Positions 33,870 to 46,111 are shown, counted from the stretch's first letter. The stretch is DNA of 64,000 bases from Triglochin maritima (GCA_963682175.1 OY821777.1:5101501-5165500), one strand, 5' to 3'. A program made the numbers and translations. The notes: generated from the sequence alone by a model not told the origin.

Positions 33870-35460
33870 TTGCGGGGAGTCTCGGATTATAGTTCGAAGA
33901 ATTGGATTAACATTTTGATGATCGGTTGAAATTGGATGTAAGTTGTAAGTGACTAAGTGGGAATCGTAGGAGTACTGAATTCCGGGAGTTGTAGTTTTGA
34001 GGAGACAACTTCTAAAATGTGTGTTCATTTTTCGTGATTAATTTCAAACTTGGTCGTAAGTTTAATTGGGGAATCGTAGGAGTCCTATACGTCATGCATT
34101 ATTGTTTCAAGAACTACACATTAAAATATTGCGTTCATGTTTTGGTGATTAGCTTGAGTTTGGTTATAAGTAGTGTTCTGAAATGCGGCCGAATGCGGGC
34201 ACGATGCCAGGGAGAAGCGCATTGCATCTCCACGATGCGGCCCACATCCAAGCCCGCATATGTGGCCCGATGCAGCTGCATTACAAAACACCTAGTTTTT
34301 GTTTTTATTTTTGTTATTTTTTTGGTTTTTTTTTTATTTTTACTCTGATTTGTTTAATATTGAATTAATGATCTTAGAAATTATTGAAAAATTAACCTAA
34401 AATTTTTAGTTACATGTATATAATTTATTATTAATATATCTATATTATATTATTTAATTATTAAATCGTAAACCGCATACACCTGCATCCCGCATATGTC
34501 GGATGCGGTGCCTCTCTGCATAACATATGCATCCCGTATTTCTGAACCTTGGTTATAAGTATTGGGTGGGGGGAAATATAGGGCTCCTGAATTCTAGGAA
34601 TTGTAGTTGTAAGAACTCAACAACAAAGAAGTGTTTTCATGTTTTGGTGATTGGTTCAAATTTGGTCATAACCATTGAGCGAGGTAACTACCAGAGTCTT
34701 CATTTGTAACTTTTCTTCCTCGAGCCTACATTGAGCTCAAGTCTGAGTTGTAACTCATGAGTCTACTAACTCATAACACCCGCCCAGGTTGTCACAAAAC
34801 TTAAGTTAGTTGGTGTTGTGGTAGTAGACTCACGTGCTTATAAATTACCCAATTTTTTCATGTCAGGCAATGTGAGACTATTCTAGGATTATTACATGAA
34901 TTCTAGGAATTCTATCTAATTCTACTTTGAAAATTGTGTTGTCGTTTTAGTAATTAATCCAAAGTCGATGGTAATTTATAAGTGGAAATTGTAGGAGTTC
35001 TTAATTCTGGGAATTGTAGTTCTAAGAACACTACTTGAAAAAATTGGGTTTGACTATTTCAAATTCGGTTATAGGTTTTAAGTGGGGATTGAAGGAGTAA
35101 TGAGTTCTTGGAATTCTAAGAAAACTACTTCGAAAAATTGGGTTGACGTTTGGTGTTAGTTCAAAGTCAGTCATAAATTATAAGTGGAGGAATTGTAGAA
35201 GTTCGGAACTAAGAATTGTACTTCAAAAGACTCTACTTCAAAAGTGGGGTTGATGTTTCGATGATTAGTTTAAAGTTGGTCTTAAATTATAAGTGGATGA
35301 TGAGCTTTTCCTCCCAGAACAAACAAATCAAAGCCTTGTGTCCCATGCCAGAATTGTAGGGGTCATGTACTCTAGGAATTATATTATGAACTTTAATTCA
35401 AAAAAGTGAATCGATGATTTGAGTCCTATCAAGTCGAAGTTGGTCATAAGCCATAAGTAC
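33870..35460. repeat. Degenerate ~115-bp tandem repeats filling intron 1
   Basis: About nine diverged units recur, each with pieces such as GGAATTGTAGGAGT, TTCTAGGAATTGTAG, ACTACTTCAAAA and GATGTTTTGGTGATTAGTTC followed by a GGTCATAAGTTATAAGT-like end. Units vary from about 105 to 130 bp. The MITE 34171-34551 sits inside one unit, at the GTTATAAG part. Confidence 0.75.
34171..34551. mobile_element. hAT-type MITE in intron 1, TSD GTTATAAG
   Basis: This 381-bp element has 18-bp ends TAGTGTTCTGAAATGCGG and CCGTATTTCTGAACCTTG, matching as inverted repeats with about four mismatches. The exact 8-bp duplication GTTATAAG lies at 34163-34170 and 34552-34559. The interior contains GCATCCCGCATATG-type motifs at both ends and an AT-rich centre. 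It is non-coding. Confidence 0.8.
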
Positions 35461-36582
35461 GAAACTCATCTTATTTTGCATTTGCTTTGCAATTTCCCAC
35501 AACTTTTCATGGCCTAAGTGGGGAAGTAGGAGAATTAATTTCATGCATGAAATTTTAATTTAGGATTTAGGAACTCAAGTTCCAGAAATTCCATCAAACT
35601 TATCATACAAAAAGTGAACTTTGAAAGTCCAATTACTGATACTACGAAATTATATTTTTTAGGAATTTTGGCTGCCTTTTGTCTTCTGTTGTACTGATGC
35701 TTGTATTCATCTTGTTGTTTTGCTTCATTATTAACTCTCATTTTCTTTTCAAAAAACTCAACATAGAAGTTTGCTTTTAAATTATTAAACCAACACTAAC
35801 TCTTCCTATCATCCAGCTTCCTTTTAACCGTACCCATGAGTGTGGGGTATCAGCAAAACCCACTTAGCATCTACTATTGTTTTGATCGGGGTCAAACAAG
35901 TGACATCCAAGCTGAAGTGGAACGAGGATTCTGCAATCTGCGGAAGTGTATCGCTGAGGTGAGAAATTGTCAATGCAGCAATTTTCTTAGAATGTAAAGA
36001 AACCGGCAATTTTGTTAGAATGTCAGAAAAGTGGCAATTTTCTTATTCTTACATGCAGGAAAATTTCGTAAATCTGAGATTATGCAATCTGGGTCTTAAC
36101 ATGGATTTATATAATTCGTCAGTTATTATTTTCTTTTACGGAAGTATGTAGACCACATCTTGAACCTTTGAAACTTATGGGCTTTAAGTTTCTATTTTCA
36201 GGTCACTAATACACCATGGGGAGAAAGAGTGACGTTTATATTCAATCCGGGCTCTGATTTGGTTGCTAAACCCTTGCATGTTAGCCCATTCATGGTATGG
36301 ACTTCTTGTTGTACGATGATCCATAGTTAATGTCTGGATTTTTGTCTTGAGCATGATGAATAAGGATCTTATTTTAGCTTCTGTAGTCTTAGGAAAGTGT
36401 ATAGATGGAGTCTACAAATTTATGAGCTTGCTCTTCAAGTTTAGTTTGCTTAGCTTCCAAACCGCTACATGATAACATGGATGAAGATGTTATAAATTCC
36501 CTCCTTCCTGAACGCTTTTAGTGGAATTTATGAGTAGTTTAAATGCTTTTGTTTATATATCATGATATCTATTCTATTTACG

Positions 36583-36606
36583 CCCCCCCCCCCCCCCCCC
36601 CCCCCC
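36583..36606. repeat. Poly-C tract, 24 bases
   Basis: An uninterrupted run of 24 C lies in intron 3 of the DUF1365 gene (poly-G on the other strand). Such long G tracts are rare, can form G-quadruplexes and are error-prone in sequencing, so the exact length is uncertain. Confidence 0.85.
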
Positions 36607-37197
36607 GAAATCTATGTGTCTCGCAATTCCGACTAGGTTCTCTAAATTACGAATCCCTCAATCCTACCAGAACTATCATTCTGTGGAGAATGTTCGGAAA
36701 GGATGGCACTCTATTGAATCTGTGGATCTCTGGAACAATAATAAAAGGAACGATATTTAGATTACCTGAGTCTTGTTCATATTGTATAAGTGAAGACCTG
36801 TGGAGTCTTGTAAAGAACTTTGACCTAAAAAGTCGTACATAGGAAGATTGGAATGACTGATTGTGCAAAGTTTGTGTGGTTTTGGTAGCATTAATGTCCA
36901 GACTCCAGAGCTGGTATTGCAATCCCCAACTTGACCAGCACTGCCATTTTAGTAACAAACTCATCTGGGAACTTGACTATTGCAATTTGAGTTGGTCAAA
37001 ATCCTTCCGTTGTTTTATAACTATTTTATTTGTTCTATTTGATGGTACTCATAAAAAGTTTACTAAACCATCATTCTATTGTTATAGGATATGATGGGAA
37101 ATTGGAGCATGCGTGCTGATAACCCTGGGGAGAAGCTCTTCGTAGCAATTTCAGTACACCATCCAACTTTAGGGAATTACTTCACTGCAACTCTTAA

Positions 37198-37808
37198 TGA
37201 AGGGAAAACATAAGATAAAAGGAACTAACCAATTTTCCAGGATCAAATTCCCAAGACAATTGTGTCACAAAAACAACAAACAAGCAATATAACAATAGCA
37301 ATCACAAACACAACCAATGAAAGCAATAAACGAACACAACTATTTTTACGTGGAAACCCGAGAACCGGGAGGAAAACCACGGGACAAACCGACAAATAAT
37401 CCACTATTATCAAAAGGATTACAAATGTCTCAACAATTCAAGGTCTTGTCCTAACCTTGAATCACAATCTCCTTCAATCAATCTCAATTCAACAACTGCA
37501 ACAACCTAGCCTTCCAAGAGGATTGAAGACACCAATCAAACAAGCCCTAGGTTATCAAAAACGCCAAAGAATCTGAGAGAGATGAATACCAAATAACCTT
37601 CACCGTAAATAGACCACGGATCCTTGAACCAACCGCTTCCTCTTAATTAGGAGCAATAACTGTCGATAGTTATCACAAAAAACGTGATACACCACGACGG
37701 GATCAAGTGACACGTCAAATGAGGGTTGGAACCAACATATATGGACACGTAAGCATTTACCCACCTTCCAGGAAGGGTTGCAAACGACTTATGCACCATA
37801 TATCAACA
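37198..37808 (-). repeat. 3' LTR of the Copia element (element orientation)
   Basis: This 611-bp LTR shows TG...CA ends when read on the minus strand. It adjoins the left copy of CTTAA. It contains the TAA (37211-37213, plus strand) that ends the host reading frame. Confidence 0.95.
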
Positions 37809-37854
37809 ATCTCCCCCTCCAACCCGAATGAGGGAGATCATCAACCCAAAACAA

Positions 37855-40800
37855 TCAATGATAAGACACAAGCCCAGCGAGCTTGCAACACCCACTGAAC
37901 TTATTTACCGGTAGAACCTTGGTCAACATATCTGCACAGTTCTTGTCGGTATGAATCTTGTCCAACTTCAACAACTCATCTTCAATAACATCTCGGAGCC
38001 AGTGATATCTCACATCAATATGCTTGGTGCGGGCATGATACATCGTATTCCTACTCAAGTCAATAGCACTTTGGCTATCACAGTACACCACATGCTCCCC
38101 CTGCTTCAATCCCAGTTCATTCAGAAATCGCTTCAACCATAGCATCTCTTTCCCAGCCTCAACTGCAGCAATATACTCGGCCTCTGTAGTTGACAATGCA
38201 ACACACTTTTGTAGCTTCGACTGCCATGATATAGCTCCCCCACCTAGAGTGAACAAATAGGCAGAAATGGACTTTCTTTCATCTAAATCACCAGCCATAT
38301 CTGCATCAGTATATCCTTCCAAAACTGGATTAGCACCACCAAAGCATAAACACTTACCTGAAGTACCACGAATATATCTTAATACCCACTTCACAGCTTC
38401 CCAATGTTCCTTACCCGGATTAGACATGAATCTACTAACAACTCCAACAGCGTGAGCAATATCCGGTCTCGTACACACCATAGCATACATCAATGAACCA
38501 ACAGCGGAAGAATAAGGAACCGAAGCCCTACTGACCTCGTCTTCTTGCTTGACCGAGCAAGACCTCTTACTTAGTTTGAAGTGGCTAGCTAAGGGAGTAC
38601 TTACCGGTTTAGCACCCTTCATGTTGAACCTTTCCAATACACGTTCAACATAGCTTTCTTGAGACAACCAAATTTTGCCAACTTTTCTATCACGGACAAT
38701 TTGCATCCCCAAAATTTGCCTTGCCGGACCAAGATCCTTCATCTCAAAGGCTTGAGACAAATCAGTCTTCAACTTTGTAATATCCCCTACATCTTGACCA
38801 ACAATAAGCATGTCATCAACATAAAGAAGGAGAATAATAAAGTTACCATTGGAGAATTTCTTCACATAAACACAAGGGTCGGCATAAGTGCGTTTGAACT
38901 TCTTCCCCATCATAAACGAGTCAAACTTCTTATACCATTGTCGCGGTGCCTGCTTGAGCCCATAAAGACTCTTCTTCAATCGACACACCAAATTCTCCTT
39001 GCCTTTCTCCTCAAACCCCTCGGGTTGCTCCATGTAGATCTCTTCTTTCAAGTCACCATGTAAGAAAGTTGTTTTCACGTCAAGTTGCTCTAACTCAAGA
39101 TCGAGACTCGCCGCAAGGCTTAAAACCACTCGAACGGATGTCATCTTCACAACGGGAGAGAAGATCTCATCATAATCAATACCCTTCTTCTGGTTGCATC
39201 CCTTTACCACAAGTCTTGCCTTATACTTCACAATTTTATCTCCATCTTTCTTCAACTTGAACACCCATCGGTTTTTCAAAGTCTTCTTGCCACTTGGAAG
39301 CTTCACAAGGTCAAACGTGTTGTTCTTTCTCAAAGAACTCATCTCATCTTCCATAGCAAGGAACCATTCTTTCTTGTCACTTCTTACTTGAACTTCTTGA
39401 AAGCTCTCGGGCTCCCCCTGATCAGTGACCATAATATACTCTTGAGCAGAAAACCGTAAGGGTTGTCGCCTTACTCTCTCGGACCTCCTCAAAGGAACTA
39501 CCTCAGGTTGAGGTTGTTGTTGCTCCTCTACATCTTCAGCCTCAACATCACGATCAGACTCAATATCAGCATTATCATCAAGAGCCCGATCAACACCATC
39601 ATCAACGTGATCATCAACAGCCAGACGATCATCACCATCATCAATCTCAGCAATATCATCAACACTATGATCAACAGAGTCAAGAGACGTAATATGAGTC
39701 TTGGGAATTTCAATATAAGACTCATCTGAAACCTCTGTACCAAATTCAGCTTCTCGGAAGATCACATCTCTACTTCTCACAATCTTCTTCTTCGTTGGAT
39801 CCCACAGTCTGTACCCGAATTCTTCATCACCATACCCCACGAACACACAAGGTATAACTTTGCTATCAAGCTTCGATCTCTGGTCTCTCGGAACATGCAT
39901 GAACGCCTTGCACCCAAATACTCTAAGATGCGAATAAGAAGGAACTTTACCAGACCACACCTTCTCGGGAATCTCGAAATCCAACGGCACAGATGGAGAC
40001 CTGTTGATGATATAGACAGCACAATTTAGGGCTTCACCCCAAAATCTCTTGGACAAGTCAGCTGTTCTCAACATACATCTTAATCTCTCAACTAGAGTCC
40101 GATTCATCCTTTCAGCGACTCCATTGTGTTGCGGTGTACCGGGAACGGACTTCTCATGACGGATACCATGAAGGGAGCAATAACTCTTGAACTCGTGAGA
40201 GATGTACTCCCCCCCATTATCAGAACGGAGACATTTCAATTTCTTCCCAGTCTCCCTTTCCGTCATTGCATGGAAGCCCCTGAAACAGTCAAACACTTGG
40301 GATTTCTCCCTTAGCAAATATACCCATGTTTTACGGGAATAATCATCAATGAAAGTTACAAAGTACTTGTTACCTCCTATCGACTCAACCTCAATAGGAC
40401 CACAAACATCAGAATGTACAAGAGACAGTTTAACTTCCTTTCTAACGGACCTCTTGCTAAAAGACACTCTATGATGCTTCCCAAGTACACAGTGATCACA
40501 TGCATCTAAAGAAGAGGAAGGACTAGCAGGAATTAACGACTTACTTGAAAGGAGTTTGATACCTTTCTCGCTCATGTGGCCTAATCTCTTGTGCCAAAGG
40601 TTAGGTGACTTCTCTTCTATGGTCTGAATTTGTCCATCACACACCACCATGTGTGTCTTGTACAACGAACAACAATTTTCTCCACGAGCCACAACCATCG
40701 AGCCTTTAGTAAGCTTCCACTTCCCATCACCGATGTGTTGTTGGAACCCATCTTTATCAAGCAATTGCGATGATAAGAGATTGAGACGAATACCAGGAAT

Positions 40801-41873
40801 ATGTCTCACATTATTTAGTTCCAGAACATGGCCACCATTGGTCTTCAAACACATATCACCCAAACCAACAATGCTAGCAGTATTATTATCAGCCATCATC
40901 ACGCTACCATAGTCACCGACACGGTAACTGTGGAAATACTCCTTGCTCGGAACACAATGATATGAGGACCCCGAATCAATTACCCATTCAATCTTCGAGT
41001 CTGAAACATGCGCACAAACACCAGACGCACAAACCAACGAAACATCATTGTTAGAAGTAACAATAGCAAAAGTATCGCCTTCGTTACCCTTTTCATAGTT
41101 GAGCCCCTTTCTATTGTCTTTCTTGAGCTTCCAACAATTTTTCTTGAGGTGACCTAGCTTTTCACAATAAAAGCAGGTGATGGTTTTGTTATCCCTTGAC
41201 TGTGATCTACCCTTAGACTTCCCTCGCCCACGAGGGCCTTTCGACTTGCTTCTACCCCGATTTTCAGTCACAAAAGCGGAACCCATATCCAACCCCTTTT
41301 CTTTCCTTCTAAGTTCTTCATTGAGCATACCCTCTTTGATAACGACCAAAGAGAGTACCCCATTCGGTGCGGAATTACTAATTGAAACCACCATGGTTTC
41401 CCACGACTCTGGCAAAGAACTCAACAGAAACAACGCTTGAACTTCATCATCAAAAACAATTTTCATAGCATTCAACTTATTCACCAAGTCTTGAAAATCG
41501 TTCAAGTGTTCGGACACAGACTTCCCGTTGGACAACTTGAGACTCACTAGCCTCTTAATAAGAGAGGCTTTGTTATAGGCATTCTTCTTTTCAAACATGT
41601 TTGACAAAGCTTTCCATAATTCAAGAGGGTCTGTAAAAGTAGATACATTAGCCCCGAGGCTGATATCTACCCATTGACGGATGTGAGCTAACGTTTTTTC
41701 TTCATTTTGTCCCAATCATTATCAGTCATTTTATCAGGTTTAGTTGGGGGGTCATTGGTGGATACATCGATTGGGTCGAACAAGTCTTTACATTGGAGGT
41801 AATCCGCCATCATATACTTCCAAGTGGTATAATTCTGAGATGTCAACTTAATCATACTACCACCCGAATCCAT
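37855..41873 (-). pseudogene. Copia gag-pol polyprotein with one frameshift
   Basis: Gag starts at the ATG at 41873 (MDSGGSMIKLTSQNYTTWKY). About 58 codons later the frame is lost at a run of six A (41694-41699, T on the plus strand) and continues uninterrupted in a neighbouring frame from about 41715 to 37855. Domains in order: gag; zinc knuckle CFYCEKLGHLKKNCW; protease DSGSS; integrase finger (HKRLGH, CDHC) and core (HSDVCG, SDNGGEY, NGVAERMNRT); reverse transcriptase with intact YVDDML; RNase H (STTEAEYIAA, YCDSQSAIDLS, ARTKHIDVRYHW). Catalytic residues all look intact. The single-base defect could be real or a homopolymer sequencing error. The closest relative I recognise is tobacco Tnt1 (Tork lineage). 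Confidence 0.93.
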
Positions 41874-41941
41874 TGTATATCAAGAAACTCAAATGACACA
41901 ATCAAAGCGAGCCAAAACTCAACCTTGCTCTTGATACCAAT

Positions 41942-42552
41942 TGAAGGGAAAACATAAGATAAAAGGAACTAACCAATTTTCCAGGATCAAATTCCCAAGA
42001 CAATTGTGTCACAAAAACAACAAACAAGCAATATAACAATAGCAATCACAAACACAACCAATGAAAGCAATAAACGAACACAACTATTTTTACGTGGAAA
42101 CCCGAGAACCGGGAGGAAAACCACGGGACAAACCGACAAATAATCCACTATTATCAAAAGGATTACAAATGTCTCAACAATTCAAGGTCTTGTCCTAACC
42201 TTGAATCACAATCTCCTTCAATCAATCTCAATTCAACAACTGCAACAACCTAGCCTTCCAAGAGGATTGAAGACACCAATCAAACAAGCCCTAGGTTATC
42301 AAAAACGCCAAAGAATCTGAGAGAGATGAATACCAAATAACCTTCACCGTAAATAGACCACGGATCCTTGAACCAACCGCTTCCTCTTAATTAGGAGCAA
42401 TAACCGTCGATAGTTATCACAAAAAACGTGATACACCACGACGGGATCAAGTGACACGTCAAATGAGGGTTGGAACCAACATATATGGACACGTAAGCAT
42501 TTACCCACCTTCCAGGAAGGGTTGCAAACGACTTATGCACCATATATCAACA
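41942..42552 (-). repeat. 5' LTR of the Copia element (element orientation)
   Basis: This LTR matches 37198-37808 except for one base and would carry the element's promoter. The primer-binding site lies at about 41923-41940, next to it. Confidence 0.95.
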
Positions 42553-42983
42553 CTTAATGCCAAAAGGCTTCCGCCATTGTCTTGGATCAGACCAGATTTG
42601 TTTTTCTGGCTAATGCCCCAGAAGGTTGCAGTGTGGATATATTGCCAGGTAAGTGCTGCATCGTTTCAGCTACACTTCAATTAACTTTTGTTGACTGATA
42701 CCAATACCATGTGTATAAGTTGCTTTTGAAGTTCAGGAAAAAAAAGATATCAAATGGTCATGAACTGTATACGCTTCCTAAGGTGTTTTTTTGGTAGGCC
42801 TTCAAAATTTGGTGGAAAAATGTTTCCTTTGTACAACATCCAAGGTACTCGACGCCATTGTACAGGGATGATGCTCTAGTACGTGACCGGGAGCTCTGCT
42901 GTCCTCATGGTTCCGAGCCAAGCATAAATGCAAAGGAATGGCGTCAATGCACCTGGAGAGATGCTCAATGGCCCTGGGCGTAG

Positions 42984-44407
42984 TGTTTAAAGTGTGTTCT
43001 TTTGCCTTTTTGATACTTTTCCATATAAACATTGTTTCAGTGATTGCTTCAGTTTCTATAGGTAGGATGGCTTATTTACGTTATATATTGATAATCAATT
43101 TGTTAATCTTATGACAATCTTTTAAGGATTTTTAAAGAAAAAGTCCTTAAATGTGAAGTAAACATTTACACAGGATGATGGGCATTGCCACAAAAGATCA
43201 GGGGCAATTTACTTATGGGGTTTGCCTACCTCTTCTGGTTTGCTCCTTGTTGACAACATGCCGATGGTTGTGTTGTTTGAATTGCATTGTTTCTGTGGAT
43301 TATAGATCAAAACTTGTATTATTGTCAAAGTTGTTTTGTGTTGTGATAACTTCACCAGCACCTACATCTTCAAACTCCTACCATCGTCGTATTATTGCTG
43401 AACAGTTTCCCACGACAGACTTGTGCCCAAAAGATTAAGCAGCACTAAACCACTTCTTGCATATTTCGATGGCAGACAAAACCATCATCTTTTGAAGTAC
43501 TGAAGGTGGTCTGGCATGCCAATTAGGTGGCGTTGGATGGGAAATTTCGACGAATAATTCCGTCCATGAAATCCTGTCGTTCTTTCTCTCTCTCTTAAAT
43601 AATTAACTCAAATAATTAATATTGGGGATCATTCCTTTACAAAAGCGGACAACATCGTTAATTTGGTCAGATCATGTAGAACTAAAGAACAAATACATCT
43701 TGAGTTATTAGTTACAGGTTGTTTATGTGCAAGAAAGGTCTTTGTGCTTCAGTTTTTTGGTTCAAGTGACTTGGTAGGCGCACGGTACGGTAGAAAGATG
43801 CTTCGTGATGCTATACTTGCACCAAGTTATTATTGGTCACTGATGCGCGTTATGAGTTATGGTTATGACTTTGGAGTTTCACCCAAAGCATCCAACAGGG
43901 TGTGATAGAATCTATATGTTTTTTTGTCGTTTTTCTGAATATGACATGACGTATACATCATTGGAATATGTAGGAGACCGTACCTTTGCCTTTTATCTAG
44001 TCAGATACTCATATGTGATTATTTTAGTCTCTACAATCCTTCTCCTGAATGGCTGAATCCCTTGCCCTCGAGCAAGATAATCTACAACTTGAAAACTACA
44101 GTTTCTCAAGGTTAATCTTTTCAATTAATTGTTCCTACCCACGCATCCCACCTACCTTCCTTTTATAGTTCAAAAAATTTGTCATCGCATCTAGGGAGCA
44201 AAGGAACACGCAATTTACTCTCCACCAGACCAGCCTAAACAAAAGGGTCCATGTAGACCTGTTCAAGCATGGGTGAATGGTAAGTGACGCAAATCATTTT
44301 GTATCTCACCGGAATTCGGCATCTAAGGGAACCATAATGTTTTCCCACCGACTTACATAGCGAAAATATTTTTGAGATTTATGACTTCACCCATCCATTA
44401 CAAAGTG
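42984..44407. other. Intergenic, no gene seen
   Basis: This contains the presumed 3' UTR of the DUF1365 gene. Short open frames at 43175-44056 overlap in different frames without recognisable family features. Confidence 0.5.
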
Positions 44408-44534
44408 CAAGGGTGAGCAACCACCGGTCCGGGTTTTGTTTTTTTAAAATAATTTAAAACAAAAAAACTGATTCTGGACCGGACTGGACCCCGGAGGTTA
44501 TTCCGGTCTGGTCCGTACCGATTGCACACCCCTA
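44408..44534. mobile_element. Small hAT-type MITE, TSD ACAAAGTG
   Basis: This 127-bp element has ends CAAGGGTGAGCAACCACCGG and CCGATTGCACACCCCTA. The exact 8-bp duplication ACAAAGTG lies at 44400-44407 and 44535-44542. The interior has GGACCGGACTGGACC-type motifs that pair with GGTCCGGG near the left end. Confidence 0.85.
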
Positions 44535-45440
44535 ACAAAGTGAGATCGGATCGAAGAGAGTTTCCCATGTTAAAGAAAAAGAACCACCAACCAAGCATAA
44601 TGCATTTGTCTTGAGGCCATCATCTTCAATGGGGCAAAACCCCACCCATGCATGAGCCCCTCAATGGGAATGGCTTGACCTGTGCACTCTTAGAATGGGG
44701 CGCACAGACTGAGCAACAACAACGGGTTTGGTGATCCATGTGGTTTTTTTTATTTTTGATTTTTTATGGGTTTTTTTTTCGTTTTTTGTTAATGTGTTTG
44801 TTAAATACTTGTTATTACTTATTAAGATTAATTTATTTTGATAATCTAATTTTTTTTGTTAAATTATTTAATCATGTGTTTAATTATTTATAGCTTAAAT
44901 TATTATAATACATTATTAATTTTTGTTTAAAATTTCCGAATTATTAATTAATTGAGTTATTATTAATTTTCGTAATTATTAATTAATTACGTTGAATGAT
45001 GTAAATTAATTAAGTTATATATTGGTTGTTAATGGAAAACATAAAATAATGGAGAAGAAAATGAGGGAAAGGAAAAAGAAAGTAGTGGGAATATCACAAT
45101 TGATGAATAAATAATATAAAGATCGTGTTGAGGTAGAGGAGAAAGAAGCTGATGTGGAGGACAAAACGAGAGTTGTGATCTTTAAAATAAGATTACCGCT
45201 GAATATGCCTTAAGGAGAATGAGTCATCCCCTCGAAACAAGAATTCAACTCCCAATTAAGGAGTCTAGACAAGGTTTGTGGTGGAGTCATTTTTTTGTGT
45301 TGGCTTTGTTGTTTTGATATTAGGATCCTTGGTGAAGGATAAAGGACCACTAGGTTTTTGAGTAGTTAAGGTTGTTATTTACTTGGCTTATGCAATTTTA
45401 TAAACTTTTAAGGTTGTGGTCTCATACCTCTACTAAAAAG
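44535..45440. other. Intergenic, possible weak MITE
   Basis: Very AT-rich from 44740 to 45020. GGCCATCATCTTCAATGG near 44615 and CCGCTGAATATGCC near 45196 could be eroded inverted ends of a Harbinger-type MITE, but the match is poor and no duplication is certain. No gene was seen. Confidence 0.4.
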
Positions 45441-45776
45441 AAGGGGTTACTAAACGTCGTCCACGATTTACTTAAATCAGCCACGTCATTGACCATTTTG
45501 TCATATCCTTTCAATATATTTTCTATTTCGTGTTTCTGTTTTTAAAAATAAAATAAAATTTAAGGCGGAACGTCTAGCTTAGACGCCCCCATCCGTAGAG
45601 TTGTCACCCCTACACTTCTAATCAAACTCATAAACTCAACAAATCTCTCACTATGGTTGAAGTATCTCCCGCAGAATCTCCCATTTTTTGGATTTTTTAT
45701 TAAAAATATATGTGAGGGCAAAATGTTAAATGTCACGGGCGATTTAAGTAAAACACGGACGATTAAGCGTTCACAA
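45441..45776. mobile_element. Small Mutator-like element related to 25975-27430
   Basis: The left arm (TACTAAACGTCGTCCACGAT, TTACTTAAATC, ACCATTTTG) and the right arm (CAAAATGTTAAATGTCACGG, GATTTAAGTAAAACACGGAC) are inverted repeats of about 60 bp and resemble the arms of the 25975-27430 element. One GC-rich palindrome unit (ACGTCTAGCTTAGACGCC) survives near 45569. No clean target duplication was found, so the ends are approximate. Confidence 0.6.
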
Positions 45777-46026
45777 AAATACACATTAATACTTAGTACT
45801 GAATCATCTCGAGTTTGATACCGCAACGTGACTGTGATTCTGGAAATATCGAAGGTCATAAAAACATTAAAAAAACAGAAAAAAGCACGCAGAAAACGCA
45901 TTGGCAAATGGCAGTGGCACCCCCTACTGCGAGCCGTGACTTGTCGTCGTTTACTTCCACATGCCGACGTCCAATTGATGGGCTCTCACTTTGTTGCATT
46001 TTGTAATTGATCCCCCACTCACAGCT

Positions 46027-46029
<3 letters not shown>

Positions 46030-46068
<39 letters not shown>
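46030..46068. repeat. (CT)n microsatellite
   Basis: About 19 CT dinucleotides lie some 45 bp upstream of the desaturase TATA box. CT/GA tracts are frequent in plant core promoters and are often length-polymorphic. Confidence 0.95.
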
Positions 46069-46069
<1 letters not shown>

Positions 46070-46111
46070 ATTCACTACTCGTCACCATCGACCTCTCCGC
46101 CCCCTCCGCAC

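Larger units (their letters stand above)
37198..42552 (-). mobile_element. Near-intact Copia retrotransposon, Tork/Tnt1-like
   Basis: This 5355-bp element has two 611-bp LTRs (37198-37808 and 41942-42552). Read base by base they differ at one position (ACTGTCGATAG against ACCGTCGATAG). It is flanked by the 5-bp duplication CTTAA (37193-37197 and 42553-42557). On the minus strand the LTRs begin TGTTGATATA and end CCCTTCA. The primer-binding site TTGGTATCAAGAGC (initiator tRNA-Met type) adjoins the 5' LTR, and a purine-rich tract (37809-37835) adjoins the 3' LTR. Near-identical LTRs mean a very recent insertion. Confidence 0.97.
33341..42983 (+). pseudogene. DUF1365 family gene disrupted by a Copia insertion in exon 4
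   Basis: Exons: 33341-33639, 35817-35958, 36202-36294, 37088-42648 and 42798-42983. Exon 4 contains the retrotransposon 37198-42552 plus one target copy. Without those 5360 bp the exons total 921 nt, an open frame of 306 codons plus stop, with splice phases that agree at every junction. Family hallmarks are VRHVRTRPVHHAFRYPVRYA in exon 1, VGYQQNPLSIYYCFD in exon 2, and FFWLMPQKVAVWIY with WWKNVSFVQHP in exons 4-5. DUF1365 proteins have no settled function; in bacteria they neighbour fatty-acid cyclopropanation and flavin amine oxidase genes. The N terminus is hydrophobic (LFYLLCSILSS). As assembled, translation would stop at TAA 37211-37213 in the LTR, losing the C-terminal third. Intron 1 is full of diverged tandem repeats and a MITE. 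Confidence 0.9.

Noticed and set aside
43175..44056. Possible small genes downstream of the DUF1365 gene
   Set aside because: The frames are short, overlap in different phases and show no recognisable domain, promoter or splice continuity.
45560..45907. 115-codon minus-strand frame
   Set aside because: It crosses the border of the small Mutator-like element and flanking DNA, so it cannot be a conserved gene.
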